DNA of 58,454 nt. Source: Candidatus Limimorpha caballi (lineage in GTDB: Bacteria; Bacteroidota; Bacteroidia; Bacteroidales; F082). The stretch is from contig JAGHUX010000017.1 of the NCBI GenBank assembly GCA_018064605.1, positions 1 to 58,454 on the forward strand, written 5' to 3'. The notes beneath the pieces are model-generated. The model ran no database searches. It was given only the letters and a program-made list of their open reading frames with translations, and was not told the origin of the DNA. Shown here piece after piece: positions 45,896 through 53,176 of this stretch (the stretch's first letter is position 1; every line of letters begins with the position of its first letter). The position numbers and the translations under genes were made by a program.

Positions 45896-46741
45896 CGACG
45901 GTTGGGCATTACCACGGCAGGCGTCGCCAAAACCTCGAGATATGTGGATGGAGTGGTGGAGCTTATGCTTGACGCCACACATAATTATATGGCACCATTG
46001 ACGGATAAAAGACTTTTTGGTTGGCATAATGTTCTGTTTCCCAACGGAATGAGTGGTCTCTATACGATAGATGTAGCTAAATATCGCACGCATGTGATGC
46101 AGGTGGTTTCTGGTCCGATGGGGTTTGAGACGGTTCATTATCAGGCTGTTGAGCCGGAAAAAATTCCTGTGGAGATGGATCGGTTTATAAAATGGTTTAA
46201 CGAAGATGATACTAATGACAGTGTGTTGAAGGCGGCGATAGCGCATTTGTGGTTTGTCACAATTCATCCGTTTGATGATGGGAATGGCAGAATCGCCAGG
46301 GCTTTGACAGAGATGCTGCTGTCGAGAGCCGATGAGACATCGAGACGGTTTTACAGCATGTCGAATCAGATACAGCTCGACAAAAACCGTTATTATGATG
46401 TATTGGAATCTGTTCAAAGAGGTAAAGGCGACATAACCGAATGGCTGCTGTGGTTTTTGGATTGTCTGGAACATTCGATAAAAGCCACGAGTGTTACGCT
46501 GTCGTCGGTTTTGCGGAAAGCCGGTTTTTGGAAAAAACATTCTGAAACGAAGTTCAATGAGCGTCAGAAGAAACTGATAAACATGCTTTTTGACGGATTT
46601 TTCGGAAAACTCAACACGAGCAAATGGGCGAAAATAGCGAAATGCTCAAACGACACTGCTCTGAATGACATAAACGATTTGATTGGCAAAAGAGTTTTAA
46701 AAAAAATGCGGAAGGAGGAAGAAGTACAAATTATGAATTAG
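45884..46741 (+). pseudogene. fic gene 3, N-terminally truncated (DUF4172-type Fic)
   Basis: 285 codons of a Fic protein starting in the middle of the family sequence: SVARRLGITTAGVAK, VDGVVELMLDATHNYMAPLT, LFGWHNVLFPNG, MQVVSGPMGFETVHYQA, then the intact Fic motif HPFDDGNGRIAR (His at 46265) and a C-terminal HTH-like region. Full-length relatives carry about 90 more N-terminal residues, including the inhibitory (S/T)xxxEG helix. Here that part is replaced by osmC-derived DNA. No promoter or ribosome site precedes the GTG at 45884. Probably dead; if expressed it would lack self-inhibition. Confidence 0.8.
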
Positions 46742-46792
46742 TGTGATGTTTTTTTTTGTTTGAATTCTGCTGGTTTGTATCAAATAAAATCA

Positions 46793-46800
46793 TATTTTTG
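46793..46800 (+). promoter_or_regulatory. -7 element of RNA copy B
   Basis: TATTTTTG, directly before the segment shared with copy A. A TTTG at 46774-46777 is closer (15 bases) than the usual -33. Confidence 0.55.
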
Positions 46801-47026
46801 CCGAAAATTTTTAACGACAATATTATGTAGAACAGACGACATATTGACATATAAATAGCGGTTCGAAGCTATTCTTGATACCCAAATTTCCACATTGTCC
46901 TGAAAAGGACACAATCTCAAGAATAAGTTCTCGAAACGTCGTATTTGTTACGGCGTGGATGGACTTGTTGAGATTGTGGGCGTGGAAACCCGGGTATCAG
47001 GCAAGATTTACTTCCACGCCTTTTTT
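46801..47026 (+). ncRNA. structured RNA, copy B (attenuator-like leader of the HTH gene)
   Basis: Same fold as copy A. Hairpin AATAGC/GCTATT at 46854-46873; P1 46876-46883 with 46992-46999 (TGATACCC/GGGTATCA); P2 46887-46893 with 46982-46988; P3 46896-46911 (TGTCC/GGACA); P4 46910-46920 with 46968-46978, 11 bp; P5 CGTCGT/ACGGCG near 46937-46954. Terminator GGCGTGGAA with TTCCACGCC (47012-47020) plus T6. P4 differs from copy A at five successive base pairs, all still paired. P1 has lost one whole pair. The first ~85 bases differ from copy A at only two positions. Confidence 0.78.
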
Positions 47027-47042
47027 ATGTCGTGTCGCGAAA

Positions 47043-47396
47043 ATGGCAGGCAAAGTGAAGAACAGCGGCGGTTTGCATATCGGGTGTCTTGTGAAATCGG
47101 TCTTCGACGCGAGTGGGATGACGGTGTCGGAGTTCGCGCGGCGGATAAACTGCGAGCGCACCAACGTATATAAGATTTTCGACCGTCGCACAACCGATGT
47201 CGAGCTGCTCGTAAGGATTTCCAAAATCCTAAACCATAACTTCCTCGCTGATGTCATTGAACATCATGGTCTTGATTCAAAATCTGTCACCAAATTAAGT
47301 CTGAATATCACTTTTGACGACCTTACGGAAGAGAACGTCGCGGTCTTGTCGAAAGCCGTCGAATCGTTAAAAAACTCACTGAAAATCAGTGAATAA
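47043..47396 (+). CDS. HTH DNA-binding protein (with RNA copy B)
   Basis: 117 residues from the ATG at 47043 (MAGKVKNSGGLHIGCLVKSVF). The HTH is GMTVSEFARRINCERTNVYKIFDRRTTDVELLVRISKILNHNF, clearly related to the copy A protein but with ~35 extra C-terminal residues (LTEENVAVLSKAVESLKNSL, possible coiled coil or dimerisation helix). Only 16 bases separate the RNA's T tract from the ATG, so it has no promoter of its own. It lies 133 bases upstream of the RiPP precursor gene. Confidence 0.83.
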   Translation: MAGKVKNSGGLHIGCLVKSVFDASGMTVSEFARRINCERTNVYKIFDRRTTDVELLVRISKILNHNFLADVIEHHGLDSKSVTKLSLNITFDDLTEENVAVLSKAVESLKNSLKISE

Positions 47397-47456
47397 TCGT
47401 CACGTTTCTGTGAATTGTAATCACGGCTGAAATACAGGTTGGTTTTGGTGATGTTG

Positions 47457-47464
47457 TAAATTTG
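47457..47464 (+). promoter_or_regulatory. -7 element of the RiPP precursor gene
   Basis: TAAATTTG, 65 bases before the precursor ATG. Its context (GATGTTGTAAATTTGC) resembles the promoter at 44166-44173 (ATGTTGTAAATTTGC), which follows the other HTH gene. Confidence 0.65.
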
Positions 47465-47529
47465 CGGCGAAAAATGTAAAGTACATTTTTGAAATACAAA
47501 CATTAAAAAACCAATTAAAATTTAAAAAA

Positions 47530-47817
47530 ATGGAAGAAGAAAACAAAAAGGAAGAAATTCAAAATAGAAGAGAATTTCTGAAAAAAACCGCTAAATCTGC
47601 ATTGCCAATTTTAGGTATATCCTTATTTGGACCGGCTATTTTAGAATCTTGTTCGAAAGATAAAGATAATGATAGTGGTAGTGGTAGTGGTGGTGGTTGT
47701 AATGGATGCAGTGGTGGTTGTTCGAGTTCTTGTAGTGGTAGTTGTGATGACAGCTGCTCTGGCAACTGTGACGGATGTACAGGATCCTGCTTTACAACAG
47801 CATGTTCAGGTATGTAA
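47530..47817 (+). CDS. Cys-rich CXXX-repeat RiPP precursor with Tat-type lipoprotein leader
   Basis: 95 residues in three parts. Residues 1-41: a leader with twin arginines (NRREFLKK, Arg13-Arg14), a weakly hydrophobic stretch (SALPILGISLFGPAIL) and a possible lipidation Cys41 (LESC). Residues 42-56: a KDKD-type acidic start followed by a Gly/Ser linker; Lys-Asp after the lipid Cys resembles the surface-export signal of Bacteroidetes lipoproteins. Residues 57-95: core with ten cysteines at 57, 60, 64, 68, 72, 76, 80, 83, 87 and 92, mostly one every four residues. This matches the CXXX-repeat peptides modified by radical-SAM maturases. Adjacent tatA/tatC support Tat export. Confidence 0.82.
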   Translation: MEEENKKEEIQNRREFLKKTAKSALPILGISLFGPAILESCSKDKDNDSGSGSGGGCNGCSGGCSSSCSGSCDDSCSGNCDGCTGSCFTTACSGM

Positions 47818-47823
47818 TATGTC

Positions 47824-48936
47824 ATGGCAAAAAGACGCATAGTTTTTATTGTTACTCAAGACTGTCAGCTAAGATGCAATTATTGCTATCTGGTTGGTAA
47901 GAATAATGAGGGAAAAATGACATGGGAAACTGCAAAAAAAATTGCTGATTTTCTCATGTCATTGCCTGTTGTTGAAGACGAAGTTATTTTTGATTTTATT
48001 GGAGGCGAACCATTACTTGAAATTGACCTAATATCAAAAATAAGCGATTATTTGGTCGATAAAATGGAGCAACTCAATCATCCTTGGTTGAAAAATTATT
48101 CATTTAGATTCACAACCAATGGCTTATTGTATTCAACAGATAAAGTTCAGGAATATATTCAAAAATACCAAGAGCGGTTGGCTATCCAAATTTCAATAGA
48201 CGGGACCAAAAATAAACATGATTTAAATAGAATTTTTCCCAATGGTAATGGTTCTTATGATATAGTAATCCCAAATGTCAAACTTTGGTTGAAACAGTTT
48301 GGAAATACAGTCAGACCATTTATGGTAATTTCTCATGACGATTTGTCTTGTTTGTCTGAAAGTATCATACATCTAATCGAATTGGGATTTAAAGATATGG
48401 CTACAAATTTGGTCGTTGAAGATGTATGGAAACAGAGTGATGATTGTGTTTTTGAAAAAGAACTTTTTAAGGTTGCAAACTATATAATTGAAAACAGACT
48501 TTGGAATAAAGTTCATTTATCTTTTTTCAACGACGAATTAGGAACTAAAGATAAAGAAGAACATATTTACCCTTGCGGTAATCCTATGTATGTTTTTGAT
48601 GCACAAGGCAATATCTATTCTTGTGTTCGGTTTGTTAGTTATTCATTAAGAAACAAACCTAATAGAATCATAGGAAGTTTAACAACAGGAATCGATTATA
48701 ACAAATTAAGACCGTTTCTTTCTTTTGATCAACAATCTTGTTATCCTCCTAAATGTTTGGAGTGCGATATGTCGGCATTTTGTAGATGGTGTCCTGCTGA
48801 AAACTATGATGCATCCGAGAGCGGAACCATATTTCAACGTACAACAACAATTTGTGATTTACATAAAGCAAATGTAAGAGTTAAAAACTATTTTTGGAAT
48901 AGAATTAATTTTATAAAAGAACATGAAAGATCCTAA
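47824..48936 (+). CDS. radical SAM/SPASM peptide maturase 1
   Basis: 370 residues, 6 bases after the precursor. The radical-SAM [4Fe-4S] motif is CQLRCNYC (Cys14, 18, 21), followed by FDFIGGEPLLE (SAM-binding GGEP) and ISIDGTKNKHDLNRIF. The C-terminal SPASM domain has cysteines in YPCGNPMYVFDAQGNIYSC, CYPPKCLECDMSAFCRWCPAENYD and CDLHKA. Such enzymes typically install thioether or C-C cross-links on Cys-rich peptides. Strongly AT-rich. Its end overlaps the next maturase gene by 14 bases. Confidence 0.92.
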   Translation: MAKRRIVFIVTQDCQLRCNYCYLVGKNNEGKMTWETAKKIADFLMSLPVVEDEVIFDFIGGEPLLEIDLISKISDYLVDKMEQLNHPWLKNYSFRFTTNGLLYSTDKVQEYIQKYQERLAIQISIDGTKNKHDLNRIFPNGNGSYDIVIPNVKLWLKQFGNTVRPFMVISHDDLSCLSESIIHLIELGFKDMATNLVVEDVWKQSDDCVFEKELFKVANYIIENRLWNKVHLSFFNDELGTKDKEEHIYPCGNPMYVFDAQGNIYSCVRFVSYSLRNKPNRIIGSLTTGIDYNKLRPFLSFDQQSCYPPKCLECDMSAFCRWCPAENYDASESGTIFQRTTTICDLHKANVRVKNYFWNRINFIKEHERS

Positions 48937-50137
48937 ACTTAGTTGGTGGAATTATAAAGCAACAACGCCCAAAACGATTACTTTTATTGTAACGAAAGAT
49001 TGTCAATTAGCGTGTAAGTATTGTTATCTGGTCGCTAAAAACACTAATGGCAGAATGTCTCTTGAAACCGCAAAAAAAACGGTTGATTATATTCTTGATA
49101 ATCCTAATTTCTTTAACGAAAAAAGTGTATCTTTCGATTTCATAGGTGGAGAGCCGTTTTTAGAAATAGACCTAATAGATGCTATATGCGATTATATCAA
49201 AATAGAATTGTATAAAAGAAACCATCCATGGTTTAATAAATACACATTTTCTTTTTCTACTAATGGCATTAATTATAACAATGAAAAAGTACAAAATTTC
49301 ATTAAAAAAAATATTAAACATCTTATTATTGGCATAACAATCGATGGAACAAAAAACAAACATGATTTAAATAGAATATACAAAAATAGTGGAAAAGGAT
49401 CTTATGATGATGTTGTGGCAAACATACCGTTATGGTTAAAACAGTTTCCACAAGCAAATACAAAAGTGACTCTAAGTAGTGAAGATTTGCCGTATGTATG
49501 CGAAAGTGTACTTCATCTATTCCAATTAGGTATTCATTATGTCTTTATGAACTGCGTTTTTGAGGATGTGTGGAAAGACGGCGATGATGTGGTTTTAGAA
49601 GAACAATTAATAAAACTTGCTGATGCAATTATTGATAATGAATTATATGTAAATAATTCTTGTTCAATTTTCGATGAAAAAATAGGAAAACACAATATTG
49701 ATAATAAAAACTGGTGCGGATCTGGGAAAATGATGGCAATTGATTGTGATGGTAATTTTTATCCATGCAACAGATTCGTAGATTTTTCACTGCGTGATAA
49801 AAAACCCAGAATAATAGGTAATATTAATACAGGTATTGATCCAAACAAAGTTAAACCTTTTTTGCTTCTTGATTTAAAAACGCAAAGTTCGGAAAAATGT
49901 TTGAATTGTGAAGTGTCAAAAGGTTGTGCGTGGTGTCAAGGTGAAAATTATGACTCGGCTGAAACCGACACAGTATACAAAAGGTCAACAGCAATATGTT
50001 TAATGCATAAAGCCAGAGTAAGAGCGAATAATTACTACTGGAACAAACTTTACATGCACATCCAAAAAAGTGGTAAAAAGAACTCAATATCTGATAATAA
50101 CAATGACACAACCGTATTTTCACAGAATGCTTGCTAA
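48923..50137 (+). CDS. radical SAM/SPASM peptide maturase 2 (paralogue)
   Basis: 404 residues, clearly paralogous to the preceding enzyme: TKDCQLACKYCYLV (Cys27, 31, 34), FDFIGGEPFLEIDLI, IDGTKNKHDLNRIY, and a SPASM domain (WCGSGKMMAIDCDGNFYPC, CLNCEVSKGCAWCQGENYD). It has a ~13-residue N-terminal extension and a ~25-residue polar tail ending in Cys (FSQNAC) that paralogue 1 lacks. Two maturases for one precursor could act sequentially or form a heterodimer (inference). Confidence 0.92.
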   Translation: MKDPKLSWWNYKATTPKTITFIVTKDCQLACKYCYLVAKNTNGRMSLETAKKTVDYILDNPNFFNEKSVSFDFIGGEPFLEIDLIDAICDYIKIELYKRNHPWFNKYTFSFSTNGINYNNEKVQNFIKKNIKHLIIGITIDGTKNKHDLNRIYKNSGKGSYDDVVANIPLWLKQFPQANTKVTLSSEDLPYVCESVLHLFQLGIHYVFMNCVFEDVWKDGDDVVLEEQLIKLADAIIDNELYVNNSCSIFDEKIGKHNIDNKNWCGSGKMMAIDCDGNFYPCNRFVDFSLRDKKPRIIGNINTGIDPNKVKPFLLLDLKTQSSEKCLNCEVSKGCAWCQGENYDSAETDTVYKRSTAICLMHKARVRANNYYWNKLYMHIQKSGKKNSISDNNNDTTVFSQNAC

Positions 50138-50156
50138 TCAATAAAATAATAATTCC

Positions 50157-51101
50157 ATGTTAAAATATTTAGTCATACTCTTAAATGATAATTCAGTTTC
50201 ATATTGTCATTATAATAACAAGAATGTATCAAATATGATGTCGTTAGACACTCTTAAGAGCGGCATTTTATTTGCAATGAAAAACGACCTTAAAATACAA
50301 TATGTACTTCCCGAATGTGATTTGCCATCGGATTATATCGACTTGATAGAGTCAATGTTTCATGACAATATAGGTCCTTTAAAACAATCCAAAAACTCAG
50401 AAATAATTGTTGCAAATAGTTTTGATGAATTAGTGTCTAATATTGACATGTTGGATTCCAATAAGAGATATTTGGTAAGGACAACTATTGCCGATTTTTT
50501 CAATGAATATGGCTTGATGAAGGATTTGTTTAAAAAAGACATCAATGCTAATATTGTCTTTACTGATGTTGAAAATTTTACTGATGACGAAATTGATAAA
50601 TATAGTGCTGTTCTGGATGATTTAAAACAATCATTAATAGATTCTATTCGGAATGGTCATAATGTCAATACAAATCTTATTACAGACAGAATAGCTCTGG
50701 AAGAAATGAATAATTGTGGCGCAGGTGAAACAAATATAACACTTGCGCCAAATGGTTGTTTTTATCCATGTCCGGCGTTTTATTATTCCAAAGAGCAATA
50801 TTACGAATTAGGTAATATAAACGATGGTCTTAGGATTTTAAATAAAGAATTATACAAATTAGACCACTCTCCTTTATGTAAAAGATGTGATGCTTATCAT
50901 TGTAAAAGATGTGTTTGGCTTAACAAAAAGCTAACTTGTGAAATTAATATTCCATCGCGACAACAATGTTTAATGGCTCATATCGAGCGTAACACGAGTA
51001 AAATCATACTTGATGATTTCCACAAACAAAATCTTCTTAAAGAAAAAAATATTAGTAAAATCGATTATTTAGACCCTTTTGAAGTTTATAATAACATATG
51101 A
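50157..51101 (+). CDS. CXXX-repeat peptide maturase-like protein (SPASM without radical SAM core)
   Basis: 314 residues. Starts MLKYLVILLNDNSVSYCHY, a pattern I associate with the 'CXXX repeat peptide maturase' group. The first ~190 residues have no CxxxCxxC motif and no GGEP. The C-terminal ~100 residues look like a SPASM/twitch cluster domain: NCGAGETNITLAPNGCFYPCPAFYY, LCKRCDAYHCKRCVWLNKK, SRQQCLMAH. It may bind the precursor or hold auxiliary Fe-S clusters for the two true radical enzymes. Overlaps the next gene by 4 bases. Confidence 0.8.
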   Translation: MLKYLVILLNDNSVSYCHYNNKNVSNMMSLDTLKSGILFAMKNDLKIQYVLPECDLPSDYIDLIESMFHDNIGPLKQSKNSEIIVANSFDELVSNIDMLDSNKRYLVRTTIADFFNEYGLMKDLFKKDINANIVFTDVENFTDDEIDKYSAVLDDLKQSLIDSIRNGHNVNTNLITDRIALEEMNNCGAGETNITLAPNGCFYPCPAFYYSKEQYYELGNINDGLRILNKELYKLDHSPLCKRCDAYHCKRCVWLNKKLTCEINIPSRQQCLMAHIERNTSKIILDDFHKQNLLKEKNISKIDYLDPFEVYNNI

Positions 51102-51367
51102 AGAAATTAGTAGGTCAGGTGACTCCTGAAGAAAAAAACGAAATTCAGCAGCTTTTTGAAAGAAGAAATGGTCTGAATGAATTGGCTAAAATATTGACGG
51201 CCGATAACAACGAGCTTTACGAGAAACTCGTGAAGGACATGGGCGAGACAAGCTCGAAATTCCAAGGCTGGTGGGACAGGATGTCGGCCAAATACAAATG
51301 GGAAAGCACCGAAAACGGCAATTGGGAAATCAACTTTGAAACCAACGAGATATTTTTAAACTTCTGA
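51098..51367 (+). CDS. CXXX-repeat peptide modification system accessory protein
   Basis: 89 residues: [55 protein letters not shown], then [16 protein letters not shown] associate this pattern with the small protein found in CXXX-repeat peptide clusters; the biochemical role is unknown. Base composition changes inside the gene: the first ~90 bases are AT-rich like the maturases, while from about 51190 on it is GC-richer, like tatA/tatC. Ends 3 bases before tatA. Confidence 0.8.
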   Translation: MKKLVGQVTPEEKNEIQQLFERRNGLNELAKILTADNNELYEKLVKDMGETSSKFQGWWDRMSAKYKWESTENGNWEINFETNEIFLNF

Positions 51368-51369
51368 TT

Positions 51370-51606
51370 ATGAATAGTCTGATGGTACTTTTGAATATTG
51401 GCGGGCAGGAAATACTGATTATCCTGCTCATAGTTCTCGTTCTCTTCGGCGGGCGCAAGATTCCGGAGCTGATGAAAGGTCTCGGGAAGGGAGTCCGCGA
51501 ATACAAAAAGGCGATGAACAGTGTTGAAGACGATTTGAACGGGAATCCGGAGCCAGACAAGCAGCCCGGCGAGGGCGTCCGGGAGCGAATCGCTGACAAA
51601 CAATAA
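51370..51606 (+). CDS. tatA: Sec-independent protein translocase subunit TatA
   Basis: 78 residues: an N-terminal membrane helix ([29 protein letters not shown]) with the conserved FG hinge before the amphipathic helix, then an acidic tail. TatA forms the pore-like assembly for folded proteins bearing twin-arginine signals. Placement right after the RiPP genes, with 3 bases between, implies co-transcription with them. Confidence 0.92.
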   Translation: MNSLMVLLNIGGQEILIILLIVLVLFGGRKIPELMKGLGKGVREYKKAMNSVEDDLNGNPEPDKQPGEGVRERIADKQ

Positions 51607-51609
51607 AAC

Positions 51610-52413
51610 ATGCCAAAATCGGAAAATACTTTCTGGGGACACGTCGAGGTCCTCAGGTGGGTTATCATACGTTGCCTGCTGGTGATAGTGGCGGTGGCGG
51701 TGGCGGCATTTGTCTTCAAGGAGTTTATCTTTGACGGCATCGTGCTGGCACCGCTGCGACAAGATTTCGCCACGTACGAACTTCTGTGCCGTATCGCGTC
51801 AGTCCTGTCGATGCCTGGTCTTTGCCCGACGATACATCCTGTCGAGATAATAAACATAAACCTCACGGCGCAGCTTTTCACGCACATGGGCATCGCCTTT
51901 GTCTGCGGGTTGGTAGTCGCGTTTCCGTATCTCATTTTGGAGATATGGTTTTTCGTGAAACCGGCCCTTTATTCCAATGAGAAATCCGCCGCGGTCAAAG
52001 GGGCGTTCTCGTTCTTGTTTCTGTTTTTTCTCGGTGTCGCGACGGCATATTATATCATTTTCCCGTTGACACTCAATTTCTTGGGTACGTATCAGGTCAG
52101 CGCAACCGTCGGAAACCAAATCTCACTCAATTCATACATCAGCACTTTTCTGACGCTTGTCTTTCTGCTCGGCATTGTGTTTGAGATGCCGATTGTGGCT
52201 TATTTCTTCGCGAAAATCGGGTTGCTGAAATCTGAATTTCTCAAAAAATACCGCAAGGTCGCGATAGTGGTCATCATGATTCTCGCGGCCCTGATAACGC
52301 CGAGCACCGACGCATTCACGATGATTCTCGTTGTCTTGCCTTTATGGATGCTTTATGAAGTCAGCCGCGGCGTTGTGAAAAGGGTTGAGAAGTCTCGCCC
52401 CGAAAATATTTAA
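51610..52413 (+). CDS. tatC: Sec-independent protein translocase TatC
   Basis: 267 residues, six membrane segments, with conserved FWGHVEVLRWVIIRCL at the N-terminus, FVKPALYSNEK, FFLGVATAYYIIFPLTLNFL, and ISTFLTLVFLLGIVFEMPIV, ending ITPSTDAFTMILVVLPLWMLYE. TatC binds the twin-arginine signal peptide. With tatA it makes the minimal TatAC system usual in Bacteroidetes; no separate tatB is seen. Confidence 0.95.
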   Translation: MPKSENTFWGHVEVLRWVIIRCLLVIVAVAVAAFVFKEFIFDGIVLAPLRQDFATYELLCRIASVLSMPGLCPTIHPVEIININLTAQLFTHMGIAFVCGLVVAFPYLILEIWFFVKPALYSNEKSAAVKGAFSFLFLFFLGVATAYYIIFPLTLNFLGTYQVSATVGNQISLNSYISTFLTLVFLLGIVFEMPIVAYFFAKIGLLKSEFLKKYRKVAIVVIMILAALITPSTDAFTMILVVLPLWMLYEVSRGVVKRVEKSRPENI

Positions 52414-52519
52414 CCCGCAAAGTGGCACCAATCTATATGCGGGAATACACTCCGCATATTTTTCCGGCAAAAACTTGTGCCCGTATCGTCTTTGTGTTCG
52501 ATTACGCAAGTTATTTGTT

Positions 52520-52825
52520 CTAAAGTTCTTGCATCTCCTCTTCAAATACTGCCTTAAACCTTTTGTGTTCAAAATCAATGTCGTTTTTGTCGGCAATGAT
52601 GCAATAGTTCAATCTCGCCCCGCATTCGTCTTCTGATATCGAGAAATTGCAGAAAAGTTTTTTGTACACCTTCGGAAGGTCTAAATCTTGCTGCTTTATG
52701 TGTAAAAAGTTTTCGCTGGCAAGTATTCCTATCAAATCATAACCTAAAAATCGAGGATGGTTGAGCATGTAGTCCCATTTCAGACATGCCTGGCCGTTTT
52801 CCGGATTTGGCAGGTGCTCATTCAC
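52520..52825 (-). CDS. hypothetical protein
   Basis: 101 residues with a GTG start, not recognised. Soluble, no signal peptide. Segments include ACLKWDYMLNHPRFLGYDLIG, ENFLHIKQQDLDLPKVYKKLFC and a C-terminal acidic helix FEEEMQEL. It lies among gene remnants and could itself be a fragment. The 105 bases between it and tatC contain nothing I can identify. Confidence 0.4.
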   Translation of the reverse strand: MNEHLPNPENGQACLKWDYMLNHPRFLGYDLIGILASENFLHIKQQDLDLPKVYKKLFCNFSISEDECGARLNYCIIADKNDIDFEHKRFKAVFEEEMQEL

Positions 52826-52889
52826 GGCAATTTCCGACTTATTATAAGGAATGTTTTATAAATCAAGTCATTGCTAATCAATAAATTAC

Positions 52890-52920
52890 TTGCATTTTTG
52901 AAATAAAAGTCGTACCTTTG
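52890..52920 (+). promoter_or_regulatory. orphan promoter
   Basis: TTG at 52890-52892, 20 bases, TACCTTTG at 52913-52920: a complete plus-strand promoter. Immediately after it the sequence becomes the antisense of a truncated ATPase gene, so the promoter has lost its own gene. Confidence 0.6.
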
Positions 52921-53126
52921 TAGGCGTATTTCGCTTTTCGCTGGGTCAAGACCTTGTGGCAAAGTGTTGATTTTCCGCATCTTCGCGCGCCAATCACCAC
53001 TTGGGCGAGGTTTGAATCCCATTCAAAAAACTCCTCTTCCATGCGATGGCACAATTTCTGTGAATTGTACTTGGCTTTTTCATCTTTTTGATCCGCCAAT
53101 ACCTGCAAAATTGTTTTTTCGTCCAT
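52921..53126 (-). pseudogene. AAA-type ATPase, 5' fragment
   Basis: The first ~68 codons of a DUF4143-type AAA ATPase: MDEKTILQVLADQKDEKAKY, WDSNLAQVVIGARRCGKSTLCHKVL (Walker A GARRCGKST) and then KAKYAY. The family sequence stops there and the frame runs into unrelated promoter DNA for 14 residues before a stop. About 300 residues are missing. Confidence 0.75.
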
Positions 53127-53176
53127 ATTGAAAACGTTAAAATCGGGTGAAAAAATACAAAATTTTTCATTCAAAC

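Noticed and set aside
45751..45972. 73-residue ORF before fic gene 3
   Set aside because: It crosses the bidirectional terminator and the osmC remnant in the wrong frame and has no family resemblance.
43615..47026. Retron, 6S RNA or type III toxin-antitoxin RNA
   Set aside because: No reverse transcriptase is nearby. The fold is not the single long bulged hairpin of 6S RNA. There are no tandem RNA repeats upstream of a ToxN-like gene.
47530..47817. Metallothionein as an alternative for the Cys-rich peptide
   Set aside because: The Tat-type leader, Ser/Gly linker and two adjacent radical-SAM/SPASM maturases make a modified exported peptide more likely. Metal binding of the final product is not excluded.
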